A DNA stretch of 64,000 bases from Streptococcus sp. WB01_FAA12 (lineage in GTDB: Bacteria; Bacillota; Bacilli; Lactobacillales; Streptococcaceae). The notes beneath the pieces were generated by a model. The model saw only the letters and a program-made list of their open reading frames with translations, made no database searches and had not been told where the DNA came from. Of the stretch, positions 45,601-52,260 are shown piece by piece (positions within the stretch are counted from its first letter, which is position 1; each line of letters opens with the position of its first letter). Location: assembly GCF_012843315.1 (NCBI RefSeq), contig NZ_JABAEX010000003.1, positions 91,865-155,864 on the forward strand, given 5' to 3'. The position numbers were made by a program, and so were the translations under genes.

Positions 45601-45764
45601 AAACTCCTAAACTATCAGGTCGTCATAGTAAAGGACAAAAGGTACAATCCCAATCATTTACTTCCACAGATGAACTATTTCAGGCAACTGTAGCTAATGT
45701 CATTCAAGGCGACTATGATTATTATGATGATGGAGACGACTTCTTTGCGGATGAAGTTATCTAA
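42636..45764 (+). CDS. virD4: VirD4/TraG-type coupling protein (T4CP)
   Basis: 1042 aa, TTG start with GAGGGGG upstream. At least four hydrophobic helices within the first 230 residues, then the ATPase: Walker A GIGMTRSGKGEGQI near residue 328, VLADPKGEHYQASYKTMRQRGYEV near 358, and Walker B RILHILDEFTNIPAIPHMD near 775. This is the FtsK/TraG fold. An insertion of about 250 residues between the ATPase halves, predicted beta-rich (KLRSSTNSQLKNEFKHKTARVTITG), and an acidic tail make it longer than usual T4CPs (about 600 aa). It receives the relaxosome and feeds it to the channel. Confidence 0.92.
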   Translation: MFELFEVVFYTLIQVIRASWFNTLLFLGVAGYYLFRLFQPYFLRQYQRLLKSKSFLQQIFKRGWKGRKTIDWEQVWKQSARGLFKWVKLLIPKIIALVSLILWNILFRIVYMIPFVKRERKRFDKEMKPILYFKSYRSFVYMGLGFSFIAFILTNYLVTVLRATIRFLYFSIWSFKDASKAVNFDLNSLLFQSLLNVKVFWIAPILAFPLFLMGLVLAWKSAWINFEQFRDYNHNEEGDDRFVTVDEIRRQYKKIPNKALTYPGEGGAPVFHELNHDLAGQTLRTQMLWQNKTISRYVTNAERILGMQSFPSGYYYIEDKPTNLLGIGMTRSGKGEGQITTTIDINSRAELQPSLVLADPKGEHYQASYKTMRQRGYEVDVLSFQNMDWSMSYNPLALAIAAAKKGYYEKTQTYVNAVAESIFPKQKGGEKGNAEYFRKSSISLFNALTMALMDRANETYQNGEDDAWDTITIPNVAKFLATMGSEEVFVDGTGEVVENPTREQQVSKKSKITVYFDNLRQVNQKKFSKFRQMADIEFRASDFGGDETKGNVYSSMMTGINLFLQDNVAKLTSKNSIDLESFAFPRRLSVKLRSSTNSQLKNEFKHKTARVTITGLKKWGKVEKQVDYVKQATALIDGEGYLTYAIEPKLPDQFTVTIDFNHKKNGKSPVRDRVFQFSAEKVYRKDGDRLELDEYTKKPILDHIDVRVLKSKEDTQNLLQESDIELIYSDKPRVVYLVTPPNRTEYNGIVSLFLDQLYNANYDLALTNGRKCINRILHILDEFTNIPAIPHMDTKISIGLGQNILYYLWVQNLEQLVNVYGENVAQTILDNCSLKVYVKTTSPDTNKRFSGELGTRTITRRRRSSNILDEANPNVAVENPKQELLTPTQLAKLQEGEAVILRGVKGRDNVGRKVTTDPIFAHDKNSFPYKYMFLQEEFDTSMTLADIPVESAHRELELQEIAVDAGTAFNNIIDWRQRLTMPLLSNNGETPKLSGRHSKGQKVQSQSFTSTDELFQATVANVIQGDYDYYDDGDDFFADEVI

Positions 45765-45777
45765 AAAGATATACAAT

Positions 45778-45790
45778 AAGTTATATAAAC
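45778..45790. repeat. Half palindrome AAGTTATATAAAC, site 3
   Basis: AAGTTATATAA matches the 14-bp palindrome over its left part; it lies just 2 bp upstream of the -35 of the lipoprotein promoter. Confidence 0.55.
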
Positions 45791-45792
45791 AC

Positions 45793-45821
45793 TTGCAAGA
45801 AAAAATGATGTTTGTTATAAT
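45793..45821 (+). promoter_or_regulatory. Sigma-A promoter of the lipoprotein gene
   Basis: TTGCAA, 17-bp spacer, TATAAT. A conventional promoter in the middle of TGTCCC-controlled operons. Confidence 0.75.
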
Positions 45822-45846
45822 GAAATAAATAATGATTAGGAGAAAA

Positions 45847-46347
45847 ATGATGAAAGCAAAGTACTTTTTAAGAATTGTTTTAGTAGGTTTAGCCTTGATT
45901 ATACTTGGAGCTTGTGGTCAAAAATCACCTGATTCTATTGCTAAAAATGTGCTAAAAGATAGCTATACAGGCTTTTCACAAGAAGATGGTTATGAGAGTC
46001 TTGATTTTAAAGGTGGAGTAGGAACTACCTTAAAATTTGACAAAGAAAAGCGAACTATTTCAAATAACGACGGTGAAAGTATTAACTACAGTGTGCTTTC
46101 AGAAGAACAAGTAAAGTCGATTCCAGCCTCTTTCAGGGGAACTATTGTTAGTTTAGAAAGTCAACTGAAAGGAAAAGACACTTTTACAATCGCTGTTGAT
46201 TATAGGGATATAGGTAAGCCTGAAGAAGCAGAGGCTTATTATCAAGTCGTCTTGACCGAGGGTGGTAAAAAAATCCGAATCATTGAGCTACGTCGTGGCT
46301 ATAAAGAAGACAATGCTTTCTATGATTTTAATGGAACAGCAGATTAA
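45847..46347 (+). CDS. ICE lipoprotein
   Basis: 166 aa from the ATG at 45847 (RBS AGGAG). Lipobox LIILGACGQ; mature part has a YusW/DUF-like beta body (GGVGTTLKFDKEKRTISNNDGESINYSVLSEEQV). Anchored on the outer face of the membrane. It has its own sigma-A promoter overlapped by a palindrome half-site, so it is probably expressed when the transfer operons are silent. Its position between T4CP and VirB6 and its constitutive promoter suggest entry/surface exclusion; this is inference. Confidence 0.75.
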   Translation: MMKAKYFLRIVLVGLALIILGACGQKSPDSIAKNVLKDSYTGFSQEDGYESLDFKGGVGTTLKFDKEKRTISNNDGESINYSVLSEEQVKSIPASFRGTIVSLESQLKGKDTFTIAVDYRDIGKPEEAEAYYQVVLTEGGKKIRIIELRRGYKEDNAFYDFNGTAD

Positions 46348-46354
46348 CTTACAG

Positions 46355-46386
46355 AAAAGTCTCAATTACTTGAGGCTTTTTTGTTG
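46355..46386 (+). terminator. Terminator after the lipoprotein gene
   Basis: AGTCTCAA-TTAC-TTGAGGCT stem followed by T-run. Confidence 0.75.
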
Positions 46387-46398
46387 TCAGAATTTCAT

Positions 46399-46437
46399 TG
46401 TCCCTTTAAAAACGATTTTGTTATTATCGAATATGAT
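46399..46437 (+). promoter_or_regulatory. ICE-type promoter 6 (TGTCCC box)
   Basis: TGTCCC, 27 bp, TATGAT; the VirB6-like start is 33 nt after the -10. Confidence 0.75.
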
Positions 46438-46470
46438 AGGGGTATCTTAAAAAGAAAGAAGGTACCTTTA

Positions 46471-48624
46471 GTGCACTATCAAACCTTTTCAGATTTGATG
46501 AATGAGGTCAAGGATCTCAATGGTGAAATCACAGGCGAGAATGCAAAAAAACTGGCGGAATTCTATTCCTACTGGGGAAACTATTTAGAACCGACTCCTG
46601 CATTTATGGCATTTCTAGCCTATTTGCCAGGAGGGATTGCCAAGGCTCTTTATCAAATCACTTCCAGCCTAGAACATGTTTTTAATAATATGTTCAAGCT
46701 CTTTGGGCTTTTCGGATATTTGGGGGATCAGAAGACAGTCATTGGTCAATTTTTCTACTGGTTTCAGATATTAGGAACGTCCTTGTTTACTCTGATTTTG
46801 GTTGTGTCGGTCGTCGTAGGAGTCTTTACTAAGCCAGTAAAGTATAAGGGGGTGATTATTAATTTCCTTTTGGTAACTGCAGTAACCTCGGTTTTGCCTT
46901 TAGCTTTGACCACCATCTCAACAGCAGTGGCACAGGATGCCATGTCTATCCAGACAGTCTCCAGTGAAGCGCCATCTGGTAGTCAACCAACTTCCTCCTT
47001 GGCTCTTCAACCTATGAAAAATAATGTGGTAGACCTAAAAGTCTTAATATACAAAGATTTTTCTACAGAGTTGTTTCCAATGGATGATTATGGCTATATC
47101 AAGCCTGTTCAGGAGGGTTCTACCCCTGTCAATAATATCACGGATAATTCTGACCAACGTGATACGGCAGATTTTGCGACCAAGATTGATTTTGGAGCAA
47201 ACTATGGTACGACAAATCCAAAAATGTTAGATGATATACAGAAAAACGACAAAGTAGCAGGAATTAAAGGATTGTTCCTACATAAGTTAAATTCCAATAA
47301 TACTGGAGTTGAAAGTATTACAGAACACCGAGTCATTAATCAATTGAGTGCTTTTGAATCCGTTTATATGCGCTATAAAGTCAACTGGATAGGGATGTTC
47401 CTCCAGTATATTATCCTTGTTGTTCTATTGGTCAGCATGATCATTAAGCTCGTTAAATCAATCTTTGATATTCTGATTGAAGCAATGATTTCTCCAATTC
47501 TTGGATATAGTTCTCTATCAAATTCAAAGAAATATAAAGAGTTGTTAAGAACCATTGGAGGTGCCTTAGCAGGAATCTTCTTTGAGGTTATTATTATGCG
47601 TGTAACACTTGAGATTTTCAGAGATTTACCAATCCTTTCTGTTTCAGCAGTATCTAAGCTTTCAGGCGGATTCTTTGATGGGCTGAACATGTGGGAGCAG
47701 TGTCTTGCAGCTGCCTTTGTCTATATTGGAGTATTCTTTGCGGCAATGCAAGGAGTGGCCATGATTGAACGCTGGCTTGGAGTTTCAACAGGACATAGCG
47801 AAACAGCTCAACAATTGCTTGGTGCTATGATGATGGGCAATGCCTTTGCGGCTGGAGCAGGAGGTGTCTTTAATGGCGGTATGGCGCTTGGTCAATTTGG
47901 TATGGATATGGCTAAAAAAACTCCAGATGCCCTGTCTAAAGGCAGTCAGATTCTGGGGAATAGTCTTGCCAGAACTGGAGGTGGTATTCAAGGTGCTTTG
48001 AACTCTATAAAAGACCAGGGCTTGATGAATGCGGCCAAAGGTGGTGTAAGTAATATGGTTGATTTAGCAGAATGGAAAGCATTTGAAGCCATGCAAAATA
48101 CGAAAGGTGCAGTTGGCAATGCTTTAAATAACTTGGATGATAAAGCCGCCTCTGCTCAAAATGCGACCTATAACGCTTTGAAAAACGATGCGGTTCCTGG
48201 AATTGATCAATTTGGACCAGTTGACATTCCTGAGCCACCAATCGCTCCAGGAACAACGGATGCACCTATTGTTGATTCAACTCCTTCAGCTGAAGAAATA
48301 GGGTCCCCAATTCAAGATTCACCTCATCTAACTGGAGGAACGGAGCCACCAATCCAAAATTCATCTCATCCAACCGGAGGATCAGCATCACCAACTCAAG
48401 ATTCATCTCATCTAACTGGAGGAATGGAGCCACCAACCCAAGGTTCATCTCCATCAGTTGTAGAATCGACACAAGCACCGAAACAACCAGACTCTTCTCA
48501 ACAAAAGTTTCAACAGAGCATGAGTCAAATGAATTACATGAACCAACAGATGCAACAAGCAGGACAGCGTATGCAGGGAGGACGTCATATCACAGGTGCT
48601 GAAAGTCCTGAAGAGGAGGAATAG
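46471..48624 (+). CDS. VirB6/TrbL-like T4SS channel protein
   Basis: 717 aa from the GTG at 46471 (RBS AAAGAAGG); the frame is open upstream but that part contains the promoter. An amphipathic N-terminal segment, then about seven hydrophobic helices between residues 60 and 450 (FYWFQILGTSLFTLILVVSVVVGVF; FLQYIILVVLLVSMIIKLVKSIFDI; AAAFVYIGVFFAAMQGVAMIERW), a glycine-rich stretch, and a Pro/Ser/Thr tail with four SSHLTGG.EPP.Q-type repeats (48309-48455). Matches the Gram-positive TraL/TrsL/VirB6 layout. Forms the membrane channel. Confidence 0.8.
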   Translation: MHYQTFSDLMNEVKDLNGEITGENAKKLAEFYSYWGNYLEPTPAFMAFLAYLPGGIAKALYQITSSLEHVFNNMFKLFGLFGYLGDQKTVIGQFFYWFQILGTSLFTLILVVSVVVGVFTKPVKYKGVIINFLLVTAVTSVLPLALTTISTAVAQDAMSIQTVSSEAPSGSQPTSSLALQPMKNNVVDLKVLIYKDFSTELFPMDDYGYIKPVQEGSTPVNNITDNSDQRDTADFATKIDFGANYGTTNPKMLDDIQKNDKVAGIKGLFLHKLNSNNTGVESITEHRVINQLSAFESVYMRYKVNWIGMFLQYIILVVLLVSMIIKLVKSIFDILIEAMISPILGYSSLSNSKKYKELLRTIGGALAGIFFEVIIMRVTLEIFRDLPILSVSAVSKLSGGFFDGLNMWEQCLAAAFVYIGVFFAAMQGVAMIERWLGVSTGHSETAQQLLGAMMMGNAFAAGAGGVFNGGMALGQFGMDMAKKTPDALSKGSQILGNSLARTGGGIQGALNSIKDQGLMNAAKGGVSNMVDLAEWKAFEAMQNTKGAVGNALNNLDDKAASAQNATYNALKNDAVPGIDQFGPVDIPEPPIAPGTTDAPIVDSTPSAEEIGSPIQDSPHLTGGTEPPIQNSSHPTGGSASPTQDSSHLTGGMEPPTQGSSPSVVESTQAPKQPDSSQQKFQQSMSQMNYMNQQMQQAGQRMQGGRHITGAESPEEEE

Positions 48625-48632
48625 GATGAATT

Positions 48633-48914
48633 ATGGATTTAACAGGGAAGAATATTGTTATCACAGGAAGCTTACGTCCTCTAACTAGAGAAGAAGCCAT
48701 ACGATTTTTAGAAAGTAAAGGGGCTGTCGTGCAAAACTATGTGTCTTCTAGGACAGATATATTGGTTGTAGGACACAAGCAGTTGAATCTTTTTGATCCA
48801 GATAAAAGTTCTAAGAAGCATGATGCAGCGCTTAGAAGACTATCAGAAGGCCAATTGATTACTTTTCTTTCTGAAGAATCATTCTTTGATTTAGTTAAGA
48901 AGTCTCAAGATTGA
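48633..48914 (+). CDS. Single BRCT-domain protein
   Basis: 93 aa, entirely one BRCT domain like that at the C-terminus of NAD-dependent DNA ligase: LTGKNIVITGSLRPLTREEAIRFLESKGAVVQNYVSSRTDILVVGHK ... ITFLSEESFFDLV. It includes KQLNLFD, which resembles a sliding-clamp binding motif, but this lies in the BRCT core and may be structural. RBS GAGGAGG. Stand-alone BRCT proteins are rare; likely bind DNA ends, nicks or partner proteins during transfer replication. Confidence 0.8.
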   Translation: MDLTGKNIVITGSLRPLTREEAIRFLESKGAVVQNYVSSRTDILVVGHKQLNLFDPDKSSKKHDAALRRLSEGQLITFLSEESFFDLVKKSQD

Positions 48915-48926
48915 GGCTTCTTTTAT
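48899..48926 (+). terminator. Terminator after the BRCT gene
   Basis: AAGTCTCAA-GA-TTGAGGCTT stem then TTTT; overlaps the end of the BRCT gene. Confidence 0.65.
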
Positions 48927-48934
48927 TGTGCAAA

Positions 48935-48949
48935 AAAGTATATAACTTT
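48935..48949. repeat. Degenerate palindrome (AAAGTATATAACTTT), site 4
   Basis: Lacks one T in the centre relative to AAGTTATATAACTT; followed by TTTGTGT and located 42 bp upstream of ICE-type promoter 7. Confidence 0.6.
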
Positions 48950-48990
48950 TTGTGTAATTACTTCCTGAAAGATAATGGCAAAAATGCTAT

Positions 48991-49028
48991 TGTCCCTTTA
49001 AAAGATATTTTCGATTATTCATTATAAT
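48991..49028 (+). promoter_or_regulatory. ICE-type promoter 7 (TGTCCC box)
   Basis: TGTCCC, 26 bp, TATAAT; heads the VirB3/VirB4/hydrolase operon, start codon 33 nt after the -10. Confidence 0.78.
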
Positions 49029-49061
49029 GTGAGTGTCAAAACAAATATAAAGGAGAAATTC

Positions 49062-49370
49062 ATGTACGGTGAAAAATACGGTGTACCTAGAGATATCTAT
49101 GCCAAAATTAAGATTATAGGCCTTCTTATCCTAGATATTGCTTTTGTAGGAATTACTGGAGTAATCGCTTTGAGCGTTGGCTTAAAAATATTTCCTAAAA
49201 GCCAGTGGATACAGATGTTCGCATTCATTTTTTTAACACCAGTTCTGAGTTTGTATCTGGTGTTACCAGCTAACGGTGGCAAAAAGAATTGGCACAGCAT
49301 GTTTCTTTTCTTCAGACGAAGAAGAAAACGTTATATTAGCTTGAATTATATCAGAAGGAGAAAACCATAA
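49062..49370 (+). CDS. VirB3/TrsC-like small T4SS membrane protein
   Basis: 102 aa from the ATG at 49062 (RBS AAAGGAG); a frame-open GTG at 49029 overlaps the promoter. Two hydrophobic helices (LILDIAFVGITGVIALSVGL and IQMFAFIFLTPVLSLYLVLP) and a very basic tail (FFRRRRKRYISLNYIRRRK): the VirB3/PrgI layout, directly upstream of TrsD- and VirB4-like genes. Start of next gene overlaps its stop (TAATG). Confidence 0.7.
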   Translation: MYGEKYGVPRDIYAKIKIIGLLILDIAFVGITGVIALSVGLKIFPKSQWIQMFAFIFLTPVLSLYLVLPANGGKKNWHSMFLFFRRRRKRYISLNYIRRRKP

Positions 49371-50017
49371 TGGCGATTAAACAAATTCAACCTCCAAAAA
49401 ATGAGAAACGTCCGCTGGGACGTATTCAAGAAACAAAGAAACAAACGCAGGAATATTTTGATTTGCATTCTTGCGTTGAGTTGTTGGATGTAAAATCAAT
49501 CATTCCAAACAGCCAGGCTTATATCCAGTTAGTTGATTATGGCTACTTGCAGCTGATGGAGATACCAGGTAAAGATCTAGGTTCGATGTCTTATAACGAA
49601 GTTATGAGAACCATTGAAAATTTTGAAACCTGGTTGACTCGATTTGGACCGAATATCCAAGTGGAGACGACAACTTTGCCAACAAATACAGACACGCAAA
49701 TTTCTGACTTGCGCCATCATTTGGATTTAGTGCGACAAGATATGTCCAAGTTATCAGTAAACGATAGACGTTTTTTACAACTCAAGGATCGTGAGATTTG
49801 GCTTCAAAGCCAAATTAAAGTTGAAGAAAGCATCCGACAAGAAGTCTATAATACAGAGTTTATACTGTGGCTATTTGCACCTACAACAACTGAATTGGAC
49901 GAATTGGTTCGGAAGGCTAAAACCTATGGAAATAATGATTTTGTTCCACAAAATATCAGCTACAGGAAGAAAATTCAAATTATAAAGCAATACAACAATA
50001 TGAATGAGAAAGTGTAG
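49370..50017 (+). CDS. TrsD/TraD-like T4SS protein
   Basis: 215 aa, soluble, mixed alpha/beta: SCVELLDVKSIIPNSQAYIQLVDYGYLQLMEIPGKDLGSM then a helical region. It resembles the N-terminal domain of VirB4 proteins and occupies the place of TrsD/TraD between the VirB3-like and VirB4-like genes of pSK41/pIP501 systems. 10 bp before the VirB4-like start. Probably a cytoplasmic partner of VirB4. Confidence 0.6.
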   Translation: MAIKQIQPPKNEKRPLGRIQETKKQTQEYFDLHSCVELLDVKSIIPNSQAYIQLVDYGYLQLMEIPGKDLGSMSYNEVMRTIENFETWLTRFGPNIQVETTTLPTNTDTQISDLRHHLDLVRQDMSKLSVNDRRFLQLKDREIWLQSQIKVEESIRQEVYNTEFILWLFAPTTTELDELVRKAKTYGNNDFVPQNISYRKKIQIIKQYNNMNEKV

Positions 50018-50027
50018 GAGGGATAGC

Positions 50028-51974
50028 ATGCCTGATTTATCAAAACGTAGACAAAGACAACTAAAAAATGAAGGATATGACCTTGCTTTTCTTAGCCAGA
50101 TTCAACCGCAAGGAAATATTGATTTTCAAAAGGATGACCGCTCCTGGATAAGTGGAGATGGGCACCATACGGTCTTACACTATTATGAGTATCCAACTGA
50201 AGGGATGGATCGTTTTTGGCTTTCTGAATTGTTGTTGATTCCTGGTACACGTTCCTTCCTGTCACTGTACAAGGAGGATAACAGACAGCTTCAAAAAGAG
50301 ATTGAGGACTCTATTGAAGAGAAGTCAACACGGATTACAAACAATAGTAAACTAACCAATAATCGGAAAGAACTAGATGAGATTGATAATCTTAATAAAC
50401 TAAGCCGTGAAATTGATAAGCGAAATATAGCTATGTATGGGATGTATATTCGTGTCTTTGTGTTTGCATCAACAAAAGAAGAATTATTTAAGAGGGTTGA
50501 AGAAGTCAAAGACAAAACGTCGAAATTCAAATCCACTATTCTGTCTGGAGAATTAGATTTTGAATACCATGCTCCATTTATTCCAGCCGAATATCAGATT
50601 GATTTGCCCAATCATCGAAGAGGGATACCGACTCCAGCTCACTCAATAGCTGGTGGATATTTCTTTAATCATACGAAGCTAGAAGATGAGAAAGGCTTCT
50701 ATCTTGGATGGACTCCAACGAACGGAGCAGTAAATTTCAATTTTCTAGAACGTGACGAGAAAAGAACACGCTCCTTTATGATCCTATCGGGAAATCCAAA
50801 GATGGGACAACGATCTTTTCTTATGAAACACACAGATGGTCTCTATGCGAAGGGTCATTATATTCGTAACTTTGATGCTACTGGCCAGTTTCTTGATCAG
50901 ACACGAAAACAACATGGATTGATTCTTGATTTATCAGGAGAGGCTAACCGTATCAATATCTTCCAGGTATTTCCAACAGTAACCAATGAAGCAGGAACTG
51001 AAATTGATAAGAAGAAATCTTACAACCTTCATATCGAGAAACTGAAGAGTATCTATAAACTCCTGAATAATGAAGTGACAGGAGACGATTTAATTACATT
51101 TGGAACTCTCCTGAATGATTTCTATATTGAGGAAGAATTGTGGGCTCGAAATCCTTCGTTGAATCCAGAAAAACTGAAAGCGACGGATATTGTGAAGGAA
51201 GAGTATCCTATTCTGTCTGATTTTATTTTGTTTGTTGATGCCTACAAACGTCGGCTGGAACAAACTAGTGCGGATGAAGCCGAACACAAGGCTGTTAAGC
51301 GTATTTACAATACGTTTAACGAACTATTGACAACAAACGCAGAAATTTTCGAGGGAACAACCGAATTTCAAGATATCTCTTCAGAGCAAGTTGTGACATT
51401 TGACTTCTCAGGTTTGAAGAACGCCCCTCATTTGTTAAATGTTCAAATATTCTCTGTTCTTTCACTTGTCTCGGCTGATATTGTCAATAACGGAAAACGC
51501 TGTAAGCAATTACTGAAGAGACGTCCTGACTTAACGGAGATGGATATGCAGCACTATATTGTCAATATTAGTGGGGCACAGACACTCATTGACCCTAAGC
51601 ATGAAAGTAGTGTCAACCTTCTGGCTGATATGATTGATACAATGGGCGAAAACTTTGCTGGTGTTGTATTGTCTGTTAATTCACTGCGAGGGATTCTGTT
51701 TGAGACGGGGATTGGCACTCATAAGGATCCGTACGTAACGGCAGTCCAGAGGATTTTTGGTCTGATGCAATATAGAGTTTTTGCTCAGACGGACGAAACC
51801 AGTGTTCCTCTACTAGCTAACGCCTTATCTGGATCAATGAACCAGTCTGAACTAGAGACTTTGCCTCGTCTGAAGAAAGGACAGTTATTCATGAATATTG
51901 CAGGGGTAGGAAATCTGGTCTTTAACCAACAGCTGTTAGCCCCTGAAGTTGAGCGCTATGGCGGTATTGAGTAA
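50028..51974 (+). CDS. VirB4/TrsE-like T4SS ATPase with degenerate Walker motifs
   Basis: 648 aa from the ATG at 50028 (RBS AGGAGGG). Size, position and segments (RGIPTPAHSIAGGYFFNHTKLEDEKGFYLGWTPTNGAVNFNF; HYIRNFDATGQFLDQT; DLSGEANRINIFQVFP) match TraE/TrsE VirB4 proteins. But the P-loop at 255-263 reads GNPKMGQRS, without the lysine of GxxxxGK[ST], and the Walker B position at 512-518 reads VNISGAQ instead of hhhhDEA. It therefore may not hydrolyse ATP and may act as a structural VirB4. It is not broken: the frame is full length and conserved around the motifs. Confidence 0.82.
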   Translation: MPDLSKRRQRQLKNEGYDLAFLSQIQPQGNIDFQKDDRSWISGDGHHTVLHYYEYPTEGMDRFWLSELLLIPGTRSFLSLYKEDNRQLQKEIEDSIEEKSTRITNNSKLTNNRKELDEIDNLNKLSREIDKRNIAMYGMYIRVFVFASTKEELFKRVEEVKDKTSKFKSTILSGELDFEYHAPFIPAEYQIDLPNHRRGIPTPAHSIAGGYFFNHTKLEDEKGFYLGWTPTNGAVNFNFLERDEKRTRSFMILSGNPKMGQRSFLMKHTDGLYAKGHYIRNFDATGQFLDQTRKQHGLILDLSGEANRINIFQVFPTVTNEAGTEIDKKKSYNLHIEKLKSIYKLLNNEVTGDDLITFGTLLNDFYIEEELWARNPSLNPEKLKATDIVKEEYPILSDFILFVDAYKRRLEQTSADEAEHKAVKRIYNTFNELLTTNAEIFEGTTEFQDISSEQVVTFDFSGLKNAPHLLNVQIFSVLSLVSADIVNNGKRCKQLLKRRPDLTEMDMQHYIVNISGAQTLIDPKHESSVNLLADMIDTMGENFAGVVLSVNSLRGILFETGIGTHKDPYVTAVQRIFGLMQYRVFAQTDETSVPLLANALSGSMNQSELETLPRLKKGQLFMNIAGVGNLVFNQQLLAPEVERYGGIE

Positions 51975-51993
51975 GAAAGGAAGGTAAACCAGA

Positions 51994-52245
51994 ATGGCCA
52001 AAAATAAACTAGGAATGATTGCCAGGACTAAGCAGAGATTTGATCAATACGTATTGATTCGTAAATATCGCATGCAACAAGAAAGAGATTATTTCGCTTC
52101 AGAGGGAGAATCTGATCCAAAACGCCTGGAAGCACAAAAAGAACGAGATAAGGAGTTTTTGAACGGTCTCAAGAAGATTGGAATAGGATTTATTGTATTT
52201 TTAGTTTTTTATGGAATTTTGCGAACAATATTAGGATTGTGGTAA
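51994..52245 (+). CDS. Small membrane protein of the T4SS operon
   Basis: 83 aa: basic N-terminal part (RTKQRFDQYVLIRKYRMQQERDYF) and one C-terminal membrane helix (IGIGFIVFLVFYGILRTILGLW), so a tail-anchored cytoplasmic protein. RBS AGGAAGG. Place corresponds to TraF/TrsF-type small proteins. Confidence 0.6.
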   Translation: MAKNKLGMIARTKQRFDQYVLIRKYRMQQERDYFASEGESDPKRLEAQKERDKEFLNGLKKIGIGFIVFLVFYGILRTILGLW

Positions 52246-52260
52246 ATAAGCGAGGTATCC

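Noticed and set aside
46381..46470. N-terminal extension of the VirB6-like protein
   Set aside because: This stretch contains the TGTCCC box and -10 of its own promoter; the GTG at 46471 has a good RBS.
49370..51974. VirB4 broken into two genes by a stop
   Set aside because: The second protein has the complete size of TrsE/TraE and its own RBS; the first fits TrsD. It is normal operon structure, not a split gene.
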